Part shown: positions 16,677 through 25,275 of the stretch, piece after piece | Layout of the letters: every line of letters starts with the position of its first letter | Numbering within the stretch: position 1 is the stretch's first letter | Assembly: GCA_003567685.1 (NCBI GenBank) | Contig: PWYW01000021.1 | Location: forward strand, 1 to 35,913 | Length of the DNA stretch: 35,913 nt | Direction of reading: 5' to 3' | Origin: Gammaproteobacteria bacterium | GTDB taxonomy: Bacteria; Pseudomonadota; Gammaproteobacteria; Xanthomonadales; Wenzhouxiangellaceae | Translations under genes and position numbers: made by a program | Notes under the pieces: generated by a model | The model's input: only the letters and a program-made list of their open reading frames with translations | What the model was told of the DNA's origin: nothing | Database searches by the model: none

Positions 16677-19040
16677 CTACTCCACGCTCTTGAGCGAGGA
16701 AACCATATCCAAACGATACAGCCGCCGGGCAATCATCAGCACCGACAGGCTGGCCGCCAGGATCACCCCGGCGGCGGCAAAGGCATAGCTGAAGGGCGTG
16801 ACGTGAAACGGCACTCTCAGCATGTCCATGGAAAACGCCAGGCTCAACAGCCAGGCAAACAGGGTGCCAAAAGCAAAGGCCAGCGGCAGCGACAGCAGGG
16901 TCAGCACCACCACCTCGGCAATCAGCACCCAGGCGACCTGCCAGCGGCCAAAGCCGAGCACCCTCAAGGTCGCCAGCTCGCGCATGCGCTCGGCAAAGGC
17001 AATCCGGGCGTTGTTGTAAACCAGGGCAAAGGCAATCGAGCCGGCCAGCAGCAGCAGAATGGCCATCAGGCTCAGCACGGTGTCTTCCAGATAGTCGCTG
17101 ATGCCGTCTTCGCCGGCGCCGATCAGGCCGATTCCGGCCACCCGGGGTGCCTCCCACAGTCGCCGCTGCAGGGCATCACGCTGTTCCGGATCAGTCAGCA
17201 GCCAGGCCCCGCTAACCGTCGGGCCCTCGCGCAGCAAGGTGTTGAGCGCCTCTCGTGCCATGTAAGCACTGACGCCAAACGGTTCGTCGAACACGCCGGC
17301 CAGGGCCAACTGAAGCTCGCGCTGGTCGCCGTCGAGCAGTTCGACCCCAACCCGGTCGCCAACCCGCAGTCCAAGCTGGTCGGCCAGGAAGCGGGTCATG
17401 AACAGGCCCTCCTCGGGCAGGCGAATCGGCTGCTCATGCCGGTCGACCAGGCCGCGCAGCGGGCCGTCCGGCTCCAGCCCGAGCAGGGCCGCGCGCTCAT
17501 GGCGGCGGCCATGGCTCAGGCGGACCGGGGCCTGGCGATAAGTTTCGATGGCCAGCACACCCGGCAGCGAGGCCAGTTCCTCGCGAACCCGAAGCGGGGT
17601 CGGGTCGGTGAATTGCACATGGGTGTCCATGGTCATGACCAGGCGATACTGCAGGTCGATGGCATGCGACACCGCCCCGAACTGGTAGCTGCCCAGCAGC
17701 AACAAGGCCCCCGACAGACCCATGCCCAGGGCGGTCAGGCCACTTTTCAAGCGATGACGAAGCAGGTTGCGCAGGGCAATGCGCGTGGTCTGGGCCAGCC
17801 AGCGGCCCAGCCGGGAACGGTCCAGCCAGCCGCTACGGAACACCGGCGGTGGCGGCGGACGCATGGCCTCGGCCGGGGCCAGCCGAACGGCGGCCACCAC
17901 CGCTCGCCAGGTACCCAGGCCGGCGGCCAGCAGCGAGACCAGCAGGCCCAGACCAATGACCCGCGGCTGAACCTGGGTGACCGTTTCCGGGAAACGGAAG
18001 TAGTCGGCGTACAACCGGGCCATCGCGTCACTGGCCCACCAGCCAAGGCCACCGCCCAGTGCCACGCCGATGGCCACCATCAGCAAGGTCAGCAGGGCAT
18101 AGTGCAGGGCCAGTTCGTGGTCGTGGTAGCCAAACGCCTTGATCACCGCAATCTGCTGGCGCTGGGTGGCGACGATGCGGCCCATCAGCACGCTGAGCAG
18201 AAAGGCCGAAACCCCGAGAAACAAGGCCGGCAGCACCACGGCCGTGACGCGAAGCTGGGCAATTTCCTCCGACAACATGCGATGGGAAATGACATCGTGC
18301 CGGTCGTGCGCGCCCAGCCCGCCGTAGCGGGCCAGCACCTGGTCGATGGCGTCAATCACCGACTCGGCGACGGCATCGCGCTGCAGGCTGAACAGTGCCG
18401 AATTGAAGGCCCCGTCCATGGCAAAGGCGTTGGCCAGGGCACGGCGGTTCATCCAGACCACGGAAAAGCGCTCGTAATCCGGCAGCAGATCCCCCGGGGC
18501 CACCTGGTAGACGAATTCCGGCGACAGCGCCGTGCCGCTCAACACCAGCGCCTGCTCCCGGCCGCGAATGATGGCGCGAAAGCGATCGCCCGGCTCAAGA
18601 CCATGGGCCTCGGCAAACGGCGCGCTCACCACCACCTCGTCGGCCCGGCCCGGGTCGGGCAGCCGGCCGCTGACCAGCGACAGCCGGTTGAGCAGCGGCT
18701 GCTGCCCGTCGGGCAGCGAAATCATCAGCCCCCGGATTGGCCGCTCGTCACCGTCCACGGCCAGGCGCAACGGCGCCACCACCCGGGTTTCGGCGCGGGC
18801 CACGCCGGGAATGGCCGCCAGGCTGGCCTGGAGATGGTCCGGCGCGCGGGTCAGGCTGACGAACAGGTCGGCGAATTCAGCGCTGGCGTAAAACCGTTCT
18901 TTCGACAGCCGAATGCTGTCCAGCGAGCTGACGGCGATCATCAGCGTCATCACGCCGGCGGCAATGACCACGGCAATGGCGGCGACCTGGCCCTTCATGC
19001 CGGCCAGGTCGCGCCACAGCTTGCGGTGCAAGGTCAACAT
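16677..19040 (-). CDS. FtsX/MacB-type ABC transporter permease, large two-module form
   Basis: A 787-residue inner-membrane permease. One helix is near the N-terminus (about 15-40), then a large periplasmic domain, three helices (about 265-405), a second helix near 450 with another periplasmic domain, and three C-terminal helices. This duplicated FtsX-domain plan is typical of YbbP- and LolE-like ABC systems. The proline run between the modules follows AEAMR. The start is either ATG 19040 (used here) or GTG 19049, which overlaps the ATPase stop codon. The last helix pair ends in LDMVSSLKSVE. With its ATPase and HlyD partner it should act as a mechanotransmission-type exporter; the substrate cannot be told. 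Confidence 0.88.
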   Translation of the reverse strand: MLTLHRKLWRDLAGMKGQVAAIAVVIAAGVMTLMIAVSSLDSIRLSKERFYASAEFADLFVSLTRAPDHLQASLAAIPGVARAETRVVAPLRLAVDGDERPIRGLMISLPDGQQPLLNRLSLVSGRLPDPGRADEVVVSAPFAEAHGLEPGDRFRAIIRGREQALVLSGTALSPEFVYQVAPGDLLPDYERFSVVWMNRRALANAFAMDGAFNSALFSLQRDAVAESVIDAIDQVLARYGGLGAHDRHDVISHRMLSEEIAQLRVTAVVLPALFLGVSAFLLSVLMGRIVATQRQQIAVIKAFGYHDHELALHYALLTLLMVAIGVALGGGLGWWASDAMARLYADYFRFPETVTQVQPRVIGLGLLVSLLAAGLGTWRAVVAAVRLAPAEAMRPPPPPVFRSGWLDRSRLGRWLAQTTRIALRNLLRHRLKSGLTALGMGLSGALLLLGSYQFGAVSHAIDLQYRLVMTMDTHVQFTDPTPLRVREELASLPGVLAIETYRQAPVRLSHGRRHERAALLGLEPDGPLRGLVDRHEQPIRLPEEGLFMTRFLADQLGLRVGDRVGVELLDGDQRELQLALAGVFDEPFGVSAYMAREALNTLLREGPTVSGAWLLTDPEQRDALQRRLWEAPRVAGIGLIGAGEDGISDYLEDTVLSLMAILLLLAGSIAFALVYNNARIAFAERMRELATLRVLGFGRWQVAWVLIAEVVVLTLLSLPLAFAFGTLFAWLLSLAFSMDMLRVPFHVTPFSYAFAAAGVILAASLSVLMIARRLYRLDMVSSLKSVE

Positions 19041-19042
19041 GG

Positions 19043-19771
19043 CTACCACTCGATCTCGGCCGGAGCGCGCCGGTCAGGGTTGGCGTGGTCCTCGTCCACC
19101 TGGCCGTCTTTCAGCCGGATCAACCGGTCGGCCATCTGACCGAGGGCCTGGTTGTGGGTGATGATCAGCGTGGTGGTCTTGAGTTCGCGGTTGATTCGGT
19201 CAATCACTTCAAGCACGCGCACGCCGGTGGCCGAATCCAGTGCGCCGGTGGGTTCGTCGCACATCAGCACGGCCGGCTGCTTGGCAATCGCCCGGGCAAT
19301 CGCCACGCGCTGCTGTTCGCCACCGGAAAGTTGAGAAGGAAAATGGTCTCGGCGGTCGGCCAGGCCGACCAGCGCCAGCGCCTCGTCGGGCGGCATCGGG
19401 TTGTCGGCGATGTCGGTGACGATGGCCACGTTTTCCAGCGCCGTCAGGCTGGGAATCATGTTGTAGAACTGGAAGACAAAGCCGACGTGGTCGCGGCGGA
19501 AGGCGGTCAACTCGCGGTCGGATGCCGCCGCCAGGTCGCGCTGGTGGTAGTAAAGGTGCCCACTGGTCGGCCGGTCCAGGCCACCGAGGATATTGAGCAG
19601 GGTGGATTTGCCCGAGCCCGAAGCGCCCAGCATGACCAGCATTTCGCCCGCCGTGAGAGAAAGATCCACCCCGCGCAGGGCATGGATCGTGACCTCACCC
19701 ATGCGATAGACGCGTGTCAGACCCTCGGCCCGGAACACGGGCGCGCTCGATGTCGTCAGATCCTGCATCAT
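19043..19771 (-). CDS. ABC transporter ATPase, MacB/LolD type
   Basis: Cytosolic nucleotide-binding subunit of 242 residues for the adjacent FtsX-type permease. Walker A is GASGSGKST, the Q-loop lies in FVFQFYNMI, the signature is LSGGEQQR, Walker B is [12 protein letters not shown] and the switch histidine is in IITHN. The GALDS/T pattern after Walker B is typical of the LolD/MacB branch. GGGGAA precedes the paired ATG codons (19771, 19768). The gene overlaps or abuts the permease start, so they are translated together. It is divergent from pyrE. Confidence 0.92.
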   Translation of the reverse strand: MMQDLTTSSAPVFRAEGLTRVYRMGEVTIHALRGVDLSLTAGEMLVMLGASGSGKSTLLNILGGLDRPTSGHLYYHQRDLAAASDRELTAFRRDHVGFVFQFYNMIPSLTALENVAIVTDIADNPMPPDEALALVGLADRRDHFPSQLSGGEQQRVAIARAIAKQPAVLMCDEPTGALDSATGVRVLEVIDRINRELKTTTLIITHNQALGQMADRLIRLKDGQVDEDHANPDRRAPAEIEW

Positions 19772-19889
19772 CAGATCATTTCCCCGACCCTTGCACTCAC
19801 GCTACACTGTAAGCAATTTTCGACATTCAGGGCAGCCGTCGTCCCGATTGACGGTGCCGATGATGCAAACAGCAGGAAACCAAAGCACC

Positions 19890-20552
19890 ATGCCCAAGGC
19901 CTGGAGTGACGACTTTCTCGAACTGGCGCTGGAATACGGTGCCCTGCGCTTTGGCGAGTTCACCCTTAAATCGGGGCGAGTCAGCCCGTACTTCTTCAAT
20001 GCAGGCCAGTTCAACGATGGTGCCGGCATTGACCGGCTGGCGCGCTGCTACGCCGCCTGCATCATGGCCAGCGGTGTCGAATTCGACGGCCTTTTCGGAC
20101 CGGCCTACAAAGGCATTCCCCTGGCAACCGCCGTGGCCATCAGCCTGCAGCGCGACTTCAACCGCAACGTGCCGTATTCGTTCGACCGCAAGGAAGCCAA
20201 GGACCATGGCGAGGGCGGCATCATCGTCGGCGCGCCGCTCAGCGGCCGAATCCTGATTATCGATGACGTGATTTCCGCCGGCACCTCGGTGCGCGCCTCG
20301 TGTGAGTTGATCGAGGCACAGGGCGCCACTGCCGCTGGTGTTGCCATTGCGCTCGACCGGCAGGAAAAGGGTCAGGACCAGCGTTCGGCGGTCGACGCCG
20401 TTCGCGCCAGCGGCCTGGCGGTCATCAATGTTTCCAGCCTGTCGGACCTGATCGACTGGCTTGACCAGCGGTTGCCGAGCCAATCGGAAAATCCCCTGCT
20501 CGGCGACCAGCTTGAGGCGATTCGCCATTATCGAGATCAATACGGTGTCTGA
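19890..20552 (+). CDS. pyrE: Orotate phosphoribosyltransferase
   Basis: Joins orotate to PRPP to form OMP in pyrimidine synthesis; the product goes to pyrF, also in this window (27445-28167). The 220-residue protein has the PRPP-binding motif ILIIDDVISAGTSVR (about 121-135), the flexible catalytic loop region FDRKEAKDHGEGG (about 98-110) and the substrate segment LKSGRVSPYFFNAG. The start MPKAWSDDF at 19890 is preferred over the open frame 33 codons upstream because the homologous part begins here, with AGGA in front. The stop overlaps the GTG start of the next gene. Confidence 0.95.
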   Translation: MPKAWSDDFLELALEYGALRFGEFTLKSGRVSPYFFNAGQFNDGAGIDRLARCYAACIMASGVEFDGLFGPAYKGIPLATAVAISLQRDFNRNVPYSFDRKEAKDHGEGGIIVGAPLSGRILIIDDVISAGTSVRASCELIEAQGATAAGVAIALDRQEKGQDQRSAVDAVRASGLAVINVSSLSDLIDWLDQRLPSQSENPLLGDQLEAIRHYRDQYGV

Positions 20553-21183
20553 GCGTTCCCGATTCCACATCAGCAGGCTGATTCTGCTGGCTGCACTCTC
20601 CGCCTGGATTTCGCTGGCGCAGGCCCAGACTGTCTACCGCTGGGTCGATGAGAACGGCGAAGTGCATTACGGTCATGCGGTGCCGTCCGAACACGCTCAT
20701 CGCGGCTTCGACCGTCTCGGCCGAGACGGTCGCGTCGTCGAGCGCGTCGAGCGTGCACTGACACCCGAAGAAATAGCCGAACGCGATGCCCGCATGGCTC
20801 GCGAGGCCGAGGAGGCGGCGGAGCAGGCCCGCCAGAACCGCCGTGACCAGCAACTGCTCTCGGCCTACGCCAGCGAAGCGGACATCGAGTCGGCATTGAA
20901 TCAGCAGATTGCCACGCTTGATCGGCGTCGAAGCACCCTGCAAGCCGCTTTGGAAGAACAAACCCGGCGCTTCGAAAACCTGGTTTCGCGGGCGGCCAAT
21001 CTGAACCGGGAAGGCCAGACCGTTCCGGCCCAACTCAACCAGTCGATCGAAGAGGCTCGCAACGAGTCCCGCCGACTGCGTAGTCAGCTCGCAGAGCTGG
21101 ACGAACAGGAACTTCAGACTCGCGCCCGTTTTGCCGCCGATCTGGCCCGCTTCCAGGCAATCCGGGCTCGAAGTGACGGCTGA
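20545..21183 (+). CDS. Secreted DUF4124 protein with long coiled coil
   Basis: A 212-residue protein starting with GTG at 20545, overlapping the pyrE stop by 8 bases. A signal peptide (cleavage likely after SLAQA) is followed by a short DUF4124 domain recognisable by VYRWVDENGEVHYGHAVP. Then comes a long charged helical stretch (about residues 70-205), rich in Arg, Glu, Gln and Ala, that should form a coiled coil. DUF4124 proteins are periplasmic or envelope proteins of unknown role. The frame is open upstream within pyrE, but only the GTG gives a proper signal peptide. The next gene begins directly after its stop codon (TGA then ATG). Confidence 0.82.
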   Translation: MSERSRFHISRLILLAALSAWISLAQAQTVYRWVDENGEVHYGHAVPSEHAHRGFDRLGRDGRVVERVERALTPEEIAERDARMAREAEEAAEQARQNRRDQQLLSAYASEADIESALNQQIATLDRRRSTLQAALEEQTRRFENLVSRAANLNREGQTVPAQLNQSIEEARNESRRLRSQLAELDEQELQTRARFAADLARFQAIRARSDG

Positions 21184-21954
21184 ATGCATACGCGCTGTCC
21201 CGCTTGCCAGACGGCCTTCGAGCTGACCGCCCATCAGCTCGCAGCAGCCCAGGGCAAGGTGCGCTGTGGTGAGTGTGGACGCATCTTCAATTCATTCGCC
21301 CACCTGTTCGACACATTTCCCAGTAGCGAGACCAGGCCCATTGAACCCAGCGGTGAACTGCCACTGCTGCAGCGACACGACATCGTGCAACCGCATTTGC
21401 CGGGGATCGAATCGGGACATCCACGGACTGACGATGAAACCGGGCTTCCACCATTGCTGTTTCCGGATAGCCAGACCGACCCCGAGGCAACGATAAGCAG
21501 CGGAAACGATCGACGGCGGGCCGCCTGGGCGCTGACCGTTGTGGCATTGGGCAGCGTGCTGGCCTGGCAGCTTTTCGGCCTGTGGAAAGACGATCAATCC
21601 TGGTTGCACACCATCGGCCATGGCGGCGAGATGATCAGCGCTGCCGATGCTGCGGACGCGCTTCAGATCCTGTCCAGGGACCTGCATCGTCATCCCAGCC
21701 TGGAAGATGCAATGGTGCTGAGCATCATGCTCAACAACCTCGAGTCACAGGCCGTTGCCTGGCCGATCCTGGAAGTACGACTCTTCGATGCCAGCCAGCA
21801 GATACTTGGCGCCCGGCAACTGCAACCGTCCGAGTATCTGTCTGCCGGCCAGGATCTCGAGCGCGGCATCCAGCCGGGCGTACTGACGCCGGTCATCGTC
21901 GAAATCGTTATTGGCGGTTCAGAGCCGGCCGGATTTGAACTGGCCTTTCGTTGA
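21184..21954 (+). CDS. Zinc-ribbon / DUF3426 membrane protein
   Basis: A 256-residue protein. A zinc ribbon at the N-terminus (CPACQTAF then CGECGRIF, four cysteines at about 5, 8, 28 and 31) is of the MJ0042 type. A Pro-rich acidic linker follows, then one membrane helix (about 115-135, ALTVVALGSVLAWQLFGLW) and a periplasmic DUF3426 domain. Families of this kind often sit near prmA or fis; here fis follows on the same strand. The start immediately follows the DUF4124 stop, so the two are likely co-translated. Function is unknown; a cytosolic zinc ribbon plus periplasmic domain suggests signalling or envelope assembly, which is inference. Confidence 0.85.
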   Translation: MHTRCPACQTAFELTAHQLAAAQGKVRCGECGRIFNSFAHLFDTFPSSETRPIEPSGELPLLQRHDIVQPHLPGIESGHPRTDDETGLPPLLFPDSQTDPEATISSGNDRRRAAWALTVVALGSVLAWQLFGLWKDDQSWLHTIGHGGEMISAADAADALQILSRDLHRHPSLEDAMVLSIMLNNLESQAVAWPILEVRLFDASQQILGARQLQPSEYLSAGQDLERGIQPGVLTPVIVEIVIGGSEPAGFELAFR

Positions 21955-22025
21955 ACGATTGAGGGTTCTTTTTCCGATTATGCCCGGCAAGGACGAGCAT
22001 AATTATCCAGAAGCCCCTCAAGCCT

Positions 22026-22349
22026 GTGCTATCTTCTACCGTCCCTTCAGCACAGGTCGCGCTCTTGGACTGCTCGGACAAAACGCCCCATGACACTGCT
22101 TCGAGCCAGGCCGGCCAGGCCCAGTCACCCTGCCTCAACACCTTCGTTGGCCGGGTGGTCAAGCAATTTCTTGAGGACATGGGCAACACGCCCCCCGACA
22201 ACCTGTTCCAGGTCATCCTCAGCGAAGTGGAACGACCGATGATTCAGGCCGTTCTTGAGCATACCGGCGGCAACCAGTCGCAGGCGGCCGAGCTGCTGGG
22301 CATCACGCGCGCCACCCTGCGCAGCCGAATCAAGCGCTACCAGCTCTAA
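22026..22349 (+). CDS. fis: Fis-family nucleoid / DNA-binding protein
   Basis: A small factor-for-inversion-stimulation family protein. The C-terminal helix-turn-helix reads GGNQSQAAELLGITRATLRSRIKRYQL in two parts (GGNQSQAAELLG, then RATLRSRIKRY), and the preceding helices (NLFQVILSEVERPMIQAVLEHT) match the Fis dimerisation core. The start is uncertain: GTG 22026 gives 107 residues; TTG 22065 gives 94, closer to the usual 98, with AGG at a good spacing. A TGCTATCTT extended -10-like site overlaps the GTG, which would favour the TTG start. It precedes purH, as fis does in Pseudomonas. It probably regulates growth-linked promoters and chromosome structure. Confidence 0.88.
   Translation: MLSSTVPSAQVALLDCSDKTPHDTASSQAGQAQSPCLNTFVGRVVKQFLEDMGNTPPDNLFQVILSEVERPMIQAVLEHTGGNQSQAAELLGITRATLRSRIKRYQL
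22027..22035 (+). promoter_or_regulatory. Possible extended -10 promoter for fis-purH
   Basis: TGCTATCTT fits TGn plus a -10 hexamer. It overlaps one of the two candidate start codons of fis, so it is only likely if translation begins at TTG 22065. No -35 match was seen. Confidence 0.25.
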
Positions 22350-22375
22350 ATCCAAAACCAACGCGTACCACCAAC

Positions 22376-23920
22376 ATGACCGCACAAAAAACCCGCCGGG
22401 CCCTGCTCAGCGTTTCCGACAAGACCGGCCTGGTCAACCTGGGCCAGGCGCTGGCCGAGCAGGGCTGGCAAATTCTTTCCACCGGCGGCACCGCCAAAAC
22501 GCTCCCCCAGGCCGGTATCGCCGTCACCGAGGTGTCGGATCACACCGGCTTTCCCGAGATCATGGGCGGGCGAGTCAAGACCCTGCACCCGACCATTCAT
22601 GGCGGCATCCTCGGACGACGCGGTCAGGACGAGGCCATCATGGAGGCCAACGGCATTGGGCCAATCGATCTGGTGGTGGTCAACCTTTACCCCTTTGCCG
22701 CCACCATCGCCCGACCCGACTGCACGCTGGACGAGGCGATCGAGCAAATCGATATCGGCGGACCGGCGATGATCCGGGCGGCGGCCAAGAACCATGCGGA
22801 TGTTTGCGTGCTGTGTGACCCCTCCGACTATGCCGGAGTGGTCAACGGGCTGCCCGAACTGCCGGATGCGGCCAGCCGGCGTCGCCTGGCCGTCAAGGCC
22901 TTTGCCCATACGGCCGCCTATGACGGCCAGATCAGCCAGTATTTGTCGGCCCAGACCGATCAGGCCGCCATGCCGGGCGTATTCAACCTGAGCCTGGACC
23001 GCGAAACCGCGCTTCGCTACGGCGAAAACCCGCACCAGGCCGCCGCCGTCTACCGGCTGCGCAACAGCCCGGCCCGGGGCCTGGCGGGCACCGAACCCCT
23101 CCAGGGCAAGGCGCTGTCCTACAACAACCTGCTGGATGCCGACGCCGCCTGGTCAGCGGTCGCCCAACTCGGTGAACGGCCGGCTTGCGCCATCATCAAG
23201 CACACCAACCCCTGCGGTGCGGCCTCGGGCGAAACCGCGCTGGAGGCCTGGGAGAAGGCACTGGCCTGCGACCCGACCTCGGCTTTCGGCGGCATTGTTG
23301 CCTTCAACACGCCGGTTGACGGGGAACTGGCCCGTGTGCTGAGCCAGCGGTTTCTTGAAGTCATCCTGGCGCCTGCCTTTGAACCAGCCGCACTGGAGGC
23401 CTTGGCCGCCAAGCCAAACCTGCGCCTGATCAGCCCCGAGGGCAGCCAACCACCTGGCGTTGAACTACGCGCCATTGATGGCGGCTGGCTGGTCCAGGAA
23501 CGCGACCGGATCGATGCCTCAGCCGTGGCCCTTGAAGTCGTCACCCAGCGCGCACCCAGTGAGACCGAACTGGCCGATCTGCGATTTGCCTGGGGCGTGG
23601 TGGCTTGCGTGCGCTCCAATGCCATTGTCTACGCCCGCAACCTGGCCACCATCGGCATCGGGGCCGGCCAGATGAGCCGGATTGATTCGGCCCGCATCGG
23701 CGCCCTGAAGGCCGCCGATGTCGGCATGAGCATGGACGGCGCGGTGATGGCCTCCGACGCCTTCTTTCCATTTGCCGACAGCATCGAAACGGCCGCCGAA
23801 CAGGGCATCCGCGCGGTGATCCAGCCGGGCGGCTCGATGCGCGACAAGGAAGTGATTGCCGCCTGCGATGCCCATGACATCGCCATGGTGCTGACCGGGA
23901 AGCGGCATTTCAAGCACTAG
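22376..23920 (+). CDS. purH: Bifunctional AICAR formyltransferase / IMP cyclohydrolase
   Basis: Catalyses the last two steps of purine synthesis: formylation of AICAR, then ring closure to IMP. The 514-residue protein has an N-terminal MGS-like cyclohydrolase domain ([33 protein letters not shown]). The C-terminal formyltransferase domain has [18 protein letters not shown] (with the catalytic Lys-His), [10 protein letters not shown] and the terminal VLTGKRHF. All expected landmarks and the normal length are present, so it appears intact. It is 26 bases after fis and 77 before purD. The stop lies in the palindrome GCACTAGTGC. Confidence 0.96.
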   Translation: MTAQKTRRALLSVSDKTGLVNLGQALAEQGWQILSTGGTAKTLPQAGIAVTEVSDHTGFPEIMGGRVKTLHPTIHGGILGRRGQDEAIMEANGIGPIDLVVVNLYPFAATIARPDCTLDEAIEQIDIGGPAMIRAAAKNHADVCVLCDPSDYAGVVNGLPELPDAASRRRLAVKAFAHTAAYDGQISQYLSAQTDQAAMPGVFNLSLDRETALRYGENPHQAAAVYRLRNSPARGLAGTEPLQGKALSYNNLLDADAAWSAVAQLGERPACAIIKHTNPCGAASGETALEAWEKALACDPTSAFGGIVAFNTPVDGELARVLSQRFLEVILAPAFEPAALEALAAKPNLRLISPEGSQPPGVELRAIDGGWLVQERDRIDASAVALEVVTQRAPSETELADLRFAWGVVACVRSNAIVYARNLATIGIGAGQMSRIDSARIGALKAADVGMSMDGAVMASDAFFPFADSIETAAEQGIRAVIQPGGSMRDKEVIAACDAHDIAMVLTGKRHFKH

Positions 23921-23925
23921 TGCAG

Positions 23926-23956
23926 GAAGAGGGAAGAAGGAAGAGGGGAGACGGGG
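23926..23956. repeat. Seven-base-period purine tract between purH and purD
   Basis: Reads as GAAGAGG, GAAGAAG, GAAGAGG, GGAGACG, GGG. The period and composition match the first half of the 6667-6747 tract (GGGAGAC, GGAAGAC). It lies between the purH stop and the purD -10-like site. Confidence 0.5.
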
Positions 23957-23957
23957 T

Positions 23958-23966
23958 TGGTACAAT
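23958..23966 (+). promoter_or_regulatory. Candidate extended -10 promoter for purD
   Basis: TGGTACAAT is an extended -10 (TGn plus TACAAT), 31 bases upstream of the purD start. No -35 is visible; the upstream bases are the heptad tract. It would allow transcription of purD, uvrD and pyrF separately from purH. Confidence 0.4.
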
Positions 23967-23997
23967 GAATCCTTCTGACCAAAAGACCTTGCCCTGA

Positions 23998-25275
23998 ATG
24001 AAAGTTCTTGTGATTGGCGGCGGTGGCCGCGAACATGCGCTGGCCTGGAAAGCCGCGCAGTCGCCGATGGTTGACGAGGTGCTGGTGGCGCCGGGCAATG
24101 CCGGCACTGCCCATGAACCCAAGGTGCGCAATGTGGCCGTGGCCGCCGAGGCCATCGACGCCCTGCTGGCGCTGACCCGCAAGGAGAATATCGGCCTGAC
24201 CATCGTGGGGCCGGAAGCGCCGCTGGCTGCCGGCGTGGTGGATCGCTTCCGCGCTGCCGGCCTGAACTGTTTCGGACCCACCCAGGCGGCCGCCCAGCTC
24301 GAAGCCTCCAAGGCCTTTGCCAAGGACTTCATGGCTCGCCACGCGATCCCCACGGCAGCCTATGCCGTGGTCAGCGATGTGGAGGCCGGGCTGGCCGCGC
24401 TTGAGAAGATGGACTTGCCGGTGGTCCTCAAGGCCGATGGCCTGGCCGCCGGCAAGGGCGTGGTAATTGCCGACACCGCCGAGCAGGCCGAAGCCACCCT
24501 TCGCGACATGCTCTCAGGCCAGGCCTTCGGCGAGGCAGGACACCGCGTGGTCATCGAAGAGTTCCTGCTTGGCGAAGAAGCCAGCTTCATCGTCATTGCC
24601 GATGGCGAGAAGGTACTGCCGCTGGCCACCAGCTAGGATCACAAGCGACGCGATGCGGGCGACCAGGGCCCGAACACCGGCGGCATGGGCGCGTATTCGC
24701 CAGCACCGGTGGTCGACGGTGACCAGTACCAGCGCATCATGGACGAGGTAATCCGTCCCACGCTGGCCGGCATGGTGGCCGACGGCCAGCCGTTTACCGG
24801 CTTCCTGTACGCCGGCATCATGCTCACCGATAGCGGGCCGAAAGTACTCGAATACAACGCGCGTTTCGGCGACCCTGAAACCCAACCCATTCTGTTCCGC
24901 CTGAAATCCGACCTGGTGGCGGTGCTGAACGAGACACTCGCCGGTCGGCTTGATGCCGTTGAACTGGTCTGGGACGAACGCTTCGCCCTGGGCGTGGTCA
25001 TGGCGGCCGGCGGCTATCCGGAGGCCTACGCCAAGGGCCTGCCGATTCGCGGCCTGGATGCCGACCTTGGCGATGCCGTCAAGGTGTTCCATGCCGGCAC
25101 GACGCTGGATGAGAACGGCCAGGTGGTGACCAGTGGCGGGCGGGTGCTGTGTGTCACCGCATTGGGGCTGACCGTGGCCGACGCCCAGGCCGCCGCGCTG
25201 AAGGGCGTGAGCGCGATCGACTTCGACGAGGCCTTCTTCCGCAACGACATTGGTGGCCGGGCCATTGGACGTTAG
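23998..25275 (+). pseudogene. purD: Phosphoribosylamine-glycine ligase interrupted by one in-frame amber codon
   Basis: ATP-grasp enzyme for the second step of purine synthesis. Read through, the frame gives 425 residues, normal for PurD: VLVIGGGGREHALAWKAAQS at the N-terminus, GPEAPLAAG, the ATP-binding VLKADGLAAGKGVVI, then PLATS, TAG, DHKRRDAGDQGPNTGGMGAYSP and the metal-binding LEYNARFGDPETQ. The TAG is codon 213 (24634-24636), where the family has Gln (SSQDHK-type). The two halves are in the same frame with no indel and no other damage. The 212-residue first product would lack the catalytic metal ligands. Either one base is a sequencing or assembly error, or it is a recent nonsense mutation, or it is read through. 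TAG ends several other genes here, so the code is not reassigned. Confidence 0.92.

Noticed and set aside
16497-19139. An 880-codon open frame on plus, opposite the ABC permease
   Set aside because: It is antisense to well-supported adaptor, permease and ATPase genes. Its translation is Gln/His/Arg-rich low-complexity sequence with no domains, as expected opposite GC-rich coding DNA.
24634-24636. TAG recoded as a sense codon genome-wide
   Set aside because: Other genes here (purH, pyrF, atpC, the ABC ATPase, both solenoid and anmK-linked lipoproteins) end naturally at TAG with correct length, so TAG is a stop.
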